From positions 933,501-997,500 of the forward strand of contig JAJQOW010000022.1 of NCBI GenBank assembly GCA_037975125.1: 64,000 bases of DNA. The letters run 5' to 3'. The translations under genes and the position numbers were made by a program. The stretch comes from Latrodectus hesperus (lineage: Eukaryota; Arthropoda; Arachnida; Araneae; Theridiidae). This document shows positions 1-12,455 of this stretch, in pieces. The notes under the pieces are model-generated. The model made no database searches and had not been told where the DNA came from. It saw nothing but the letters and a program-made list of their open reading frames with translations. How positions within the stretch are numbered: the first letter of the stretch is position 1; the number at the start of each line of letters is the position of its first letter.

Positions 1-29
1 ATTCATTTGTTTTGTTTAGCAAACTAATC

Positions 30-210
30 GGTTTGGTTTGCTTGTCGCTCAACGGTCATTTTTTTGCACACGAGGGCTAATTAGACCGGGACCTACGGTT
101 TAAAGTGAAATCCGAACAACTACAAACATCCATTCCCAAGGTGGGATTCGAACCCACGAACTGTTGAACCGAAGGCAAGAGCGCTAACCATTCGGCTGCC
201 AGCTCGGCAA
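30..210 (-). mobile_element. SINE-D, tRNA-derived retroposon, copy 1
   Basis: On the minus strand the element opens with a tRNA-like head. An A-box-like TGGTTAGCGCTC lies near 190-200 and a B-box GGGTTCGAATCCC near 143-155, followed by a unique body that ends near 30. Perfect 10-bp direct repeats CAAACTAATC flank it at 20-29 and 211-220, as expected of target-primed insertion. A second copy at 16368-16557 shares the whole length. It is a pol III-type SINE, not a functional tRNA gene, because the tRNA fold is not preserved beyond the two boxes. Confidence 0.85.
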
Positions 211-373
211 CAAACTAATCATCAATATTTACGTAAAATAATATTTTGACGCGTAATATAGTTTCACATAATAATATTTTGACGCATAATTTAACTATAC
301 ATAATAATTTTAGTTAACTGTGTTATTTTACGACAAACTTTAGTGCACATAAGCTAATTTGATATTATGTGAT

Positions 374-407
374 AATATTTCAGCACATAATAATGTGCTG
401 AAATATT
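374..407. repeat. Perfect short hairpin palindrome
   Basis: Arms AATATTTCAGCACAT (374-388) and ATGTGCTGAAATATT (393-407) are exact reverse complements around the 4-nt loop AATA. It lies in AT-rich DNA beside an imperfect direct duplication of ATAATATTTTGACGC (about 240-255 and 271-285). The origin is unknown; it could be the remnant of a foldback element. Confidence 0.7.
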
Positions 408-410
408 CGT

Positions 411-1717
411 ATTAAGCAATTGAGGAATTTCAAATTACGAGCAATATTATAATATTATATGTATTTTGGAGCAATACAATAATATACAATAAATCAAATA
501 TTCTAATGATTATCCTACTGTGTAAAATCATATAGCATTTTATATCATTCGAGTCTCTCAATTTAAACATAAATATCTGAAAAAGATTTGTAATCAATTT
601 ACTAAAATGGACTATTAGCTGATGCTATCAAAATCTTTACTCTTTATGTTAAAACTAGAAAATGAAAAAAAACAACCCATAATGTACAGATTTACAATAA
701 CTATTATGATACGGAGATATTTTCTATTACAGATATATGCGACTTCATATCAAAAACATGTTATAATAATAATAATTATAAATAAATCATAAAAATAATT
801 ATCACATTTTTTAACATTTAAAAAACATCGATTTGCATAAAATAAACTATCTTAATTGCAATAAAACTAATTTATATTTTGATAAAAATGGAATGCATTA
901 TCTAACATTAAATTACACTTAATAAAATAAAATTTACTGTAGCCATTTTTTCTAAAAAAATAACTAAATTTCAATAAAAAAAAATTAAAAAAAGATATAC
1001 ATACTTAAGCTCAGCAACTAAAAATTCTTGTACTTTCTTATAGTTCATCTGCAAACGATAAATCGCTAAACAAAAAATGTTGCCCATGAATTTGCAATAC
1101 ATGACAATCCTTTTTTTTATAAATATAAAGTGCATTATTTTACTCTTATTTATTACTTTACTTATTTAAAAAAAAAATTAAAAATACAAAGAAATATTCG
1201 TTTAAATAATTTTGAAAATTCACTTGCAGGGTGTGGTTATTAAAAATAACTAGTTTCTGTATCAGTTAATTTTAGAATAGAAACACACAAGATTAATGAA
1301 TAGTTTTCTTTGAAAATATGAATCAAACTAAGGAAACAGAGATTCTCTAATAAATTAACTGAAACAAAAAGAAAGAGAATTGTAACCCAGGTTTGATTTT
1401 ATTCCGTGATACAGACTATTTACAAAAGATAAGTTAATTCACAATATTTCGCGAATCCTCCTCTAAATGCTTTTTTTCGATGGACACACCCTGTCATTGT
1501 GTGGTAAATATTGTATGAGAAAACCAAAATAATTTCTTAGGCTATCCTTTGTTTGCGTTGGGTTCCCCATCCAACAGCAAAGAATAGCATAAGAAATGTT
1601 TTGTATTGCTACTATCTATTTAGAGCTCTAAAATTAATTTAATATGCTTTTATTTTGGTAAGAATACATATTTTATAATGCATACACACAGCATGATATA
1701 ACTTGAGTAGTGGTTCT
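411..1717. other. AT-rich stretch without recognised feature
   Basis: Low-complexity A/T-rich sequence with homopolymer runs. I see no reading frame, RNA gene or repeat family that recurs elsewhere in the window. It is presumed intronic or intergenic. Confidence 0.6.
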
Positions 1718-2067
1718 TGTTGTTACTAATGACACTTGGAGAAGCCAAGCTTGCTATGCCTTGGTTAGGCGAATTTAAGTCAATTGGGAGCGTCTTTCAT
1801 TTAATCAGAGCACCATGGAGGTGAAAGTACGACTTTTGCTCTTCAAATCCTCCAATAGATGGCAGCACCAGAGGATCTACTTCCTCGATTTTGGTATTGA
1901 TTTGAAGGGGGAGTAAATTTCTCCAGACCATTGCACCCATGGTAACTGCTTAACGACCGACCACAGGACATTCGATTCCACAGATTTAACGAGCACGTAT
2001 ATCGCATGTACTCGGTGGGTTTTTTGCGGCATTTGGAATCGAACCCCACCCTTCCGGTTGGAAGGCC
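1718..2067 (-). mobile_element. SINE-C, copy 1, head-truncated
   Basis: It carries the family's 3' tail (plus-strand AATGACACTTGGAGAAGCC near 1728), the body with ATAGATGGCAGCACCAGAGG near 1855, and the B-box region read on minus as GGGTTCGATTCC near 2040. Homology to the other copies stops at about 2067, before the A-box, so the tRNA-like head is lost or interrupted. The small open frames over it are SINE sequence, not genes. Confidence 0.8.
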
Positions 2068-2579
2068 CACAGTGATGGGAACAGCAGAATTTGGTTTACC
2101 CAGTGTATCGCCAATGGTGGGTGTCACTTGCTTGACATGATATTCAAACTAAGCAAACTAATACTTAAAATATGTGGCTTTTTTATCTATGCAAAAATAA
2201 ATAAAAATATTTATTTAGTACATTTTGTGTTATTGTAGTATGAAATAAGGAAGTTATCTTGTCGCACCTTGTAAAAAGTTTTCTAAATGGACCTACAAAA
2301 CCCATTCAAGACATTCATGTGGTCTTCCATGTGGTATTAAGAATAGAATCCTTTATCTTCCAAGACCATGAAGGTAGTTTTTACTAGTCAAATGATTTCG
2401 GATCAGACGGAATCTATTATTTCAATAAGTATACTTTATCATTATAAAATTAAATTTCTAAAAAATATTGTTTTATTGACGTAACAATTTGATACCACGT
2501 AGAGGAAGACAACCTAACAGACAACTGTGAGACTTTTTTAAGAAATATTATTTATTTCAGTCATTTGAAAGGAGTTTTG

Positions 2580-2747
2580 CATTGCACCCATGGTAACTGC
2601 TCAACGACCGACCACAGGACTTTCGAGTTCACAGACTTAACGAGCACGTATATCGCATGTACTGATGGGTCTTTGGTGGCATTGGGAATCGAACCCCACC
2701 CTTCCGGATGGAAGGCCGATACCCTAACCAATAGGCTACCACGGCCC
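2580..2747 (-). mobile_element. SINE-C, copy 2, head and partial body only
   Basis: On minus it starts at about 2747 with GGGCCGTGGTAGCCTATTGG, carrying the tRNA-like A-box, then the B-box GGGTTCGATTCCC, and runs to the TTGCACCCATGG-like body segment at 2580. The 3' half and the AATGACACTTGG tail present in other copies are absent. It is a 3'-truncated or deleted copy. Confidence 0.8.
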
Positions 2748-3642
2748 GTAATGGTTCTTAGTAACGGCGAGTGAAAAAGTCAGTTTCACAAGAAATTATT
2801 TTCTAATATAAATTGTTACTTGTAAAATTACTGTTTTTTTTAATATTTGATTAATTAAGCATGAATAATTATTTTTGTTAATATTTGATTAATTAAGCAT
2901 AAATAACTTTGTTAATTAGAACTGTCTTTGGATATCATTTAAATCTTCTTTCATGTGTTTATTTTCTTGATAGAAAACTAAAATTCACCGTAATTTATAT
3001 TTTATTAGCAAAATCAAAAAACTATTTTATTTTTCAGTTTGGAATACTGCAAATTAAACTCAATGATTAGTCATTTATCACCCAAAATTACTCAAGCACA
3101 GCATAGGCCTAAGCAAGAAAACAATAAACCGATAAATTAAAATATAATTTAAATCGAAAATGAAATTTTGATATTTTGAATCGAAAAGGAAAAACTCTTG
3201 GCAGTACGCTGGTTGGAGAATAAAAGGATATTTCCTTTTATAAAAAAAAATGAACTTTAAATGTTTAATACATTTAATGTACTTTTTGCTTCAGTTTTTA
3301 ATATGGTAATCATTAAATCATGATCTGACAGTTGAATTAAGTCAGATCATATTAATCATGGTTCAAATTTCTCTTAAAAAGTAGATTTTTAGTATACGTG
3401 AAGCAAAGCAATTAAATTCCGTAAAAGCATATTGAAATATGAACTATCAAAAATATCTGGTATTCTAATACACAAAACTTTATATTTATGACAAAGAATA
3501 ACTGGATAACAGAATTAGTCAAAGGAAAATCTGCTTCCTACTTACTGATATGTTAATTTATTTCTTTGATAAGCAGCAAGAAATTTACTGTTGAACGTAT
3601 AAGCGCAGTTTGAGAAATAAAATGGCCATATTTTGAATTAGT

Positions 3643-4009
3643 GTTGTTGTTGTTGCTAATGACACTTGGACAAGCCAATCTCGCTATGCTTTTGGCAGTG
3701 CGAATTTAAGTCAATAGAGAGCGTCTTTCGTTTGGATCAGAGCACCACGAAGGTGAAAGTACGACTTTGCTCTATTAAGGTACCTCGTAATTTTGAACCA
3801 CGGTCAGGTGACGAGGCCACACCGGAGCTGGTACCTTCCTCTCCCCAACCACGCCACACCAGCGGAAGTCTATTGTCGTCACATATTAACGTGGACACGT
3901 CCCCAACCCATGGAGTTCCAGCAACCCAGTGAAGGAGAGTGCACCGTGGTCAACCTCCCAAACACTGCCCGCTGCAAATGATGCTTCATATAAAAAAATA
4001 TAAAAAATA
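3643..4009 (-). mobile_element. Mosaic retroposon with SINE-C-type 3' tail
   Basis: The first ~135 bp on plus (AATGACACTTGGACAAGCC through GAAAGTACGACTTTGCTC) match the SINE-C tail. From about 3778 to 3980 the sequence is unrelated to SINE-C and does not contain its tRNA-like head. The whole unit is flanked by a 10-bp direct repeat TTGAATTAGT at 3633-3642 and 4010-4019, so it inserted as one piece. It may be another SINE, or a 5'-truncated copy of the partner LINE that shares this tail. Short overlapping open frames here are not supported as genes. Confidence 0.65.
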
Positions 4010-4125
4010 TTGAATTAGTTACTGTGATAATTATCCAATAATAAGCGTTTTATTATTGAATAATCGATGAATCTTTAACTTTACTGTAATATTTGTGATC
4101 AAATATTTCGATTAGAAAAAGTTTT

Positions 4126-4509
4126 TTTGTTACTAATGACACTTGGACAAGCCAAGCTCGCTATGCGATGGCTATGCGAATTTAGGTCAATTTGGAGCGT
4201 CTTTCGTTTAATCAGAGCACCATGAAGGTGAAAGTACGACTTTTGCTCTTCAAATTCTCCGATAGATGGCAGCACCAGAGGATCTACTCCCTCAATTTTG
4301 GCATTGATCTGAAGGAGGAGTAGATTTCTCCAGACCATTGCACCCATGGTAACCGCTCAACGACCGACCGACCAACGGACTTTCGATTCCACAGATTTAA
4401 CGAGCACGTATATCGCATGTACTCGGTGGGTCTTTGGCGGCATTGGGAATCGAACCCCACCCTTCCGGATGGAAGGCCGATAACCTAACCACTAGGCTAC
4501 CAAAGCCCC
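4126..4509 (-). mobile_element. SINE-C, copy 4, near full length
   Basis: This is the most complete SINE-C copy. On minus it begins near 4509 (GGGGCTTTGGTAGCCTAGTGG, then the B-box GGGTTCGATTCCC), and passes through the body segment with the CTCCGATAGATGGCAGCACC block (plus 4256-4275). It ends in the ...GTCATTAGTAAC tail at 4126. It defines a family length of about 380 bp for this window. Confidence 0.85.
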
Positions 4510-5202
4510 AAAAAAGTAATTATTCTATAAATTTTTAACAAAAGCGTTTTAAGTTTCTTACTAACAATGACAAAATTATAAGAAAACAATTTTAATTTAT
4601 ACAGATCAATTATATTTTTAAAAAATACTTAGAGACGTTAAAATTATCGCGTGCTGGAGTAAAAATGAATAGAAAACCAATATAAATAAAAATTAAGATT
4701 TTTTTAATATCATTCTATTTTTTATTCTCTTTTTTCAGTAAATTAAGTTTAACTTTTGAGTTTGTTATCAGCCTCATTAAACTTACGCATAGATTGAATT
4801 TTTAAAATATATGTTTCATGAAAAAGTTATTTGGATATTGTTCTTTTATGCATTGTGATAGGATAAAGATAAATGAAAAATCAATTTCTGCTAAGAATTG
4901 GAAGATGTAAAAGGCTTTTGTTTCTATTGTAGATTTCTTAATCAATCTAATTACTTTCGCTAAAATGAATGAAGCGTTTCTTTTCCTTTGAAGTCTTAAA
5001 AATGCTTCATGTGTTTAAATTTAAAATGTAAGTTATTCTAACAATTACTAAAAGTTCTACTATATTTGTTTTTGTTCAGTTAAAAATGTGGAAATGTTTT
5101 GTTCGTCACTGTAAAATATTCCTAAAATTGTTATGATAAGTAAATATCTAAATAAAAAATTCTAAACATTAAAACAATCAAGAGCTTTGAATTCAAATTG
5201 AT

Positions 5203-5642
5203 TCTTCTTCTTCTTCTTCTTTGGCGTGACAGCCCAGGGTGGGGCTTTGCCTTCCTCAGAAGTGCATATCAGGACCCTCTATTTTTGGATAAGGTCATCC
5301 AGTTTGTCACTTTTAGTGTTTTTAGTTCGTTTTCAAGGCAGTCACGCCATCGGAGTTTCGGTCTTCTGTGAGAGATTGAAGTGCTTTACTGTAGTACAGT
5401 GACCTCACATTCCATGTTCCTAAAAGCAAAAGTCCTCAAGTCGTCTCCAAGTCGTTTACCGAAATGAGGGGGCTGGATAATTCTTTCTTTGGATTTCTGA
5501 ACAGTTGAATTTTTCCGGGGTGGGGTTGTTAACCCCATGCCCAACCAGGTAATACCTACAGGGACTGGGTTCATTTTAGTCGCCTTTTTCGACACGCATA
5601 GGTACGTTGGGACGATTCTTACCCCCAGGTTACTACGAGGGA
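5203..5642 (-). mobile_element. Internally deleted LINE: 5' end joined to 3' end
   Basis: On minus, 5642 to about 5386 holds a LINE 5' leader and ORF start. It contains the phrase CGACTAAAATGAACCCAGTC and ends in residues resembling the GTWNVR-type opening of an APE endonuclease, here partly mutated. From about 5370 to 5225 the sequence instead encodes a LINE ORF2 C-terminus: RRPKLRWRDCLENELKTLK, then a stretch ending KAKPHPGLSR. A (GAA)n tail at 5203-5222 closes it. Perfect 14-bp duplications GAATTCAAATTGAT lie at 5189-5202 and 5643-5656. Several kilobases of normal ORF2, including the reverse transcriptase, are missing between the halves. The clade is not certain; it resembles RTE/CR1-type elements. 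Confidence 0.75.
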
Positions 5643-5765
5643 GAATTCAAATTGATACTAACAGAAAAACTTCAATCCCATATCTTAAAAATCATCATTT
5701 AATTTTAACACTTGAAGAAATCTATCTATCTAGTTTTTGGTTGGTACAAGTTTTCTTATTATATC

Positions 5766-6072
5766 CCAACCGAGAGCTGAGTGGTTAACATTTCTGACTC
5801 CAGTATAGTGAGTCCCGGGTTCGAATCCCGGTTCGGGCATGGCTGTTAATTTCTCTCTGTGAATCTCTGTCCTTTCTTCTGATATGAAATATGAATATGG
5901 TCCACCCTATTAACGGGTTTGAGGTGGTATGGCACGGATAATGCTACTCGCCTCCGTGACTTGGTTCACAGGTGTCCACTGGGTAACGACAAATAGTAGC
6001 AGTTTCCGGCTTTGTTGTGGCGACGGGTTCGTGACCCATTGCCCGCCGTTATTGAAAAAAATTTTTTTTCAT
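5766..6072 (+). mobile_element. SINE-A, copy 1
   Basis: The tRNA-like head has A-box GAGCTGAGTGGTTAACATTT and B-box GGGTTCGAATCCCGG (5817-5831). The body contains ACCCTATTAACGGGTTTG and CTCGCCTCCGTGACTTGG, ending in GCCCGCCGTT plus an A/T tail near 6053-6072. The same body recurs at 17601, 33545, 33986, 41487 and 59218. The small open frames across it are not genes. Confidence 0.85.
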
Positions 6073-8397
<2,325 letters not shown>

Positions 8398-9170
8398 AAC
8401 TAAGTTGTAGAAGAGTTCCCAATCCAACAAACTAAGTTTTCATTGTTTATTAGGAATTCAACTGTTTTATTTAATTTTGCTCTCGCTGCACGATTTTTCA
8501 GAATTCTCTTCTTCCAGAGGATCTTCCAATTTTCGCTGGGTATGGCAAAATGCCAGGATAATGTTAAGGGGCAGGTTGTCAAGAAGTGGAAAGGATTGCC
8601 TTCTTTTCCACAAGTGCAATCTTTGGAATCAGAAATATGCAACCTGTGGAAGTAAGATGGAAATGGTCCGTGGCCCGTAAAGAAAAGAACTTCATTCCTT
8701 GTCCAATTAAGGGTTTTCCTGCTAACTTTCGGTATCATCTCGTGAACATTTCTTCCAGTTATTCCATTATCCCAATCTTCCTGCCAGCGATCCATTATCC
8801 ATTTATCAAGTAAAGATTTGGTATGACAACGTGGTAGTGGTAGGATCTGAGAAGAATTACTTGATAGGGCAGCCGCTTTTGCAAGTCTGTCTGCTGCCTC
8901 ATTTCCTTCTGTACCTTGATGGGCCTTTACCCAACCAATCCTGATGTTATCTGAAGTTGTTAGGAGATCTTGCATTTCGCGTACCATAGGACATTTGTTA
9001 AGAGGATTAGTTAAAGATTTAAGGCATGCTTGACTATCTGACCAGATGTTTGTTGGAAGAGGTTGTGAAGCAACTACTTGAATGGCTTTACGCAGAGCAT
9101 ATACTTCAGCTTGATATACTGTGTTCTCGGGTTGTAGACCAGTACTCCAAGTACTTTGTAATCCGAGTTC
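8398..9170 (-). pseudogene. 5'-truncated LINE ORF2: RNase H domain and C-terminal zinc knuckle
   Basis: One open frame runs on minus from about 9170 to the TAG at 8400-8402, longer than the Met-initiated part starting at 8987. Visible blocks, in order, are QAEVYALRKAI (second RNase H catalytic acid), IWSDSQACLKSL (third), WVKAHQGTEGNEAADRLAKA (the conserved H and last D), a LTGHGPFP-type FFTGHGPFPSYFHRL, and a CxCx7Hx4C knuckle DCTCGKEGNPFHFLTTC. The first catalytic motif (TDGS) and everything upstream, including reverse transcriptase and endonuclease, are absent. The domain order fits the RNase H-bearing I/Jockey/R1-like LINEs. The left boundary is the usual 3' end; the right boundary abuts a MITE at 9168-9170. 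No frameshift is seen within the remaining part, so this copy may be fairly young. Confidence 0.88.
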
Positions 9171-9388
9171 AGAATATTTTGGCTATGAAGAAATGTTGCC
9201 AAGATGACGTATCGTGACGTGCTCGATGACGTAAATACTAGGGTTTCCAAAATAGAATTTTCTGCACAATTCTTATAGGTCTCCATAAGTTTGACGTAAC
9301 AAAAACAAGGTTGCTACATTCATAAGAAAATCCGCCAAAAAATCGCCAATCTCAGAAATTGGCTCATGGATTATACGGCACCTGTGCC
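9168..9388. mobile_element. MITE-1, copy 1, left terminus missing
   Basis: Homologous to 22290-22542 and 55824-56077. The right terminal inverted repeat ATGGATTATACGGCACCTGTGCC ends at 9388. The left terminus is replaced by the LINE fragment; the join lies in TTCAGAATATTTT near 9168. It contains several ACGT-core motifs, as do the other copies. Confidence 0.82.
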
Positions 9389-9390
9389 AT

Positions 9391-9925
9391 TATTGTCATA
9401 GAAAATACATTTGCATCATGTTTAAGTTTATGTTTTCAGAAACTACTAAATAATAATACAAACATTTTATTTTCATTTTGTAAACTATAGAATTATCTAT
9501 TATTGATAAAACCTATTTAAGCGTCAATGTTCATTTCTGGCATAAACTGTTTGCAATCGCATCGGTGATCGATTGCGTAAGAGTAATGTAATATTGCCTT
9601 TTTCTCAATGACACAAAATTAAATTTTGCTGTATTTAGTTGTTTTTTTCGCTTGGCGATTTGTGACCGTAATGCTTCTTTAAACTGACCAGAATGATCAC
9701 CAAGCAATCTTTTGCATCAATTAGTTTTAGCTTGTTTGCCATTATTCATCGCGCTTTTCAGTCAATTTTTGATCAAAAAATTGACTTATTATATATTAAA
9801 TTTAAAATAATATTTTAAGCCAGTAAAATCATCGTATGTTCATTATATTATTTTGGCTCTTCCATAAAAACATGCTTTTTCTTCAGGCTCAAAAGCGGCG
9901 GTAAAAGTACCTAAACATTTATTGA
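9391..9925 (+). repeat. Low-copy repeat R3, copy 1
   Basis: Diverged copy of 24345-24895 in opposite orientation. Shared blocks include ACACAAAATTAAATTTTGCTGTATT, CAAGCAATCTTTTGCA, and a segment with ATAATACAAACATTTTATTT. It begins directly after the MITE-1 terminus. No coding potential was recognised; it is probably a non-autonomous transposon. Confidence 0.65.
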
Positions 9926-10101
9926 AGAATAAAACCATTACTTATTTTGTTTTTTAAAGAAAAAATATCTTAAAAAAATATAATACATTATAATTTAAAA
10001 TATTTTTAAAATAATATAAAATATTTATTATAGTAAGTGTCTCATAAATTTTATGATTTGTAGTAAACAGAAATATTTAGCACATTTTAATATTTTATTT
10101 G

Positions 10102-10297
10102 GTAAAATCCTAGAATAAGTAACGCGTTTGGCGTGGTTTTCAAAAATGTCGCCAAAGGCAATGTTATGCAATTTATAACTGTCAGCATAATCATATCATA
10201 ATCAAAATTTTGTGTATCCCAAAATGTAAATACATAAACATTCAATCCGCTTGTTAGTGTTGCCAAATCCATCGCGTTACGGATACTAGGATTAAGC
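10102..10297. mobile_element. MITE-2, copy 1
   Basis: Terminal inverted repeats AATCCTAG...TAACGCG at 10106-10126 and CGCGTTACGGATACTAGGATT-type at 10273-10293 bracket about 190 bp. The internal GGCGTGGTTTTCAAAAATGTCGCC and CAGCATAATCATATCATAATC blocks recur in the copy at 21082-21287. There is no transposase coding. The superfamily is not identified. Confidence 0.72.
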
Positions 10298-10379
10298 CTT
10301 CTATTTTATTACAAAATTCATTGGTAAGATTTCTGTAAAACACTTGAAAAATATGAAGTTTTTTTCTGGACAATAATAT

Positions 10380-10715
10380 AGCTGTTTCTTTCATTCAAGT
10401 TTTGATCATGATTAGGTCGCTTTATTGCAATTTTCATTGGTTTAAAATATCCATATCATCAGATAATGTTTCATATACTTTACACCGTATTGAGACGATT
10501 TCATAAATTCGATTTGTTGCTGAATTTGCTGCCTGACTTCAAATCTCATTCTTCGACAGGCAGCAAACAAGGCGTAGTTCACCATCGAATGTCTGAGAAT
10601 ACAGTCAAAGTTCATTTTTCTAATAAAACTATTTCTTATATAGTATCGATTTGAAAAGTCATTTTTCCATTAATTTAAGCCATTAACGCGTTGACAATAG
10701 AATAGAAGAAAAGCA
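10380..10715 (+). repeat. Low-copy repeat R4, copy 1
   Basis: It matches 62245-62735 in the same orientation. Shared blocks include ATTTTCATTGGTTTAAAATATC, TTTGCTGCCTG, and GGCAGCAAACAAGGCG. An internal inverted motif (CTGCCTG...CAGGCAGC at about 10527-10566) could form a stem. No protein family was recognised. Confidence 0.65.
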
Positions 10716-10910
10716 AAATGAAAAGGAGAAGACATCGACTTTATTGTTAGTTTAAATCGGAAAAGACTGTTTAAATTTGGAAAGTTTCTTGTTATGAGAT
10801 CTGGGCCTGTTTTCCGCCATTTTTTTGGCGACAATACCGGCTCCTGAGAGCTCGGTTTTGTTGCAGAGGGAGAGGAGAAAGGATGTTGCAACCCTGCAAA
10901 CTTGAATACA

Positions 10911-11022
10911 AAAGACAGGATTGAAATTCTGGCCCTATATCCACAGCGAAACACAAAACGAACGTAAAAGACAGGATTGAAATTCCGGTACTATATCCAC
11001 AGTAAAATACAAAACGAAAGTT
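10911..11022. repeat. 56-bp tandem duplication
   Basis: Two adjacent units start with AAAGACAGGATTGAAATTC (10911-10966 and 10967-11022), each followed by TATATCCACAG and ACAAAACGAA. They differ at several bases. The overlapping minus-strand frames (around 10670-11106) partly reflect this duplication and are not supported as genes. Confidence 0.8.
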
Positions 11023-11033
11023 AAACTGAGTAG

Positions 11034-11068
11034 TGACGTCATAAAATCGCATTTCTCCAGTGACGTCA
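11034..11068. promoter_or_regulatory. Two palindromic CRE-type sites
   Basis: Exact TGACGTCA octamers occur at 11034-11041 and 11061-11068, 27 bp apart. This is the canonical binding sequence of CREB/ATF bZIP factors. They sit in or beside a repeat-derived region, so function is not implied by sequence alone. Confidence 0.35.
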
Positions 11069-11194
11069 CTAGTGAAAATATTTGAAACATTATCGCTGCT
11101 TGGCAATCAAGCTTGGCGAAACTTTGGCGATAGATCTCGATATAAGAATAACCTCCTTTAAATTTCTAAAAATTTCATTAATTAATAGAATTCA

Positions 11195-11345
11195 AAATTA
11201 ATAATTGCAATATTTGTCAACAATCTCTTTTAAATTTTAAAACTTATATCTTGCTTTCGCCAACCTTAACATTTTTCTTTTCTTTTTATCTATTTTGCTT
11301 TGATACGCTGAAATAATTTCAAATAATCACATTTAACTGCAAATA
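11195..11345 (+). repeat. Low-copy repeat R5, copy 1
   Basis: Weak but ordered similarity to about 56495-56640: TTTTAAAACTTATATCTTGC, then TTCGCCAAC, then TTTTCTTTTC, in both places. It may be the distal part of a larger element that also includes R4. Confidence 0.4.

Positions 11346-12455
<1,110 letters not shown>

Noticed and set aside
130..200. Possible tRNA genes at each B-box (for example 143, 5817, 31896, 33800, 41739, 58648)
   Set aside because: Only A- and B-box-like segments are kept. The sequences recur with long shared bodies and target duplications, so they are SINE heads.
1843..2127. 94-codon minus-strand frame, and similar frames at 2565, 3666, 4099, 41644, 58413 and 59285
   Set aside because: All lie within SINE copies, and the peptides repeat between copies at different stages of decay.
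10670..11106. Overlapping 94- and 104-codon minus-strand frames with repeated YGYSTGISILSF-like residues
   Set aside because: The similarity comes from the 56-bp tandem duplication. No known domain, and the frame is not preserved in related repeats.
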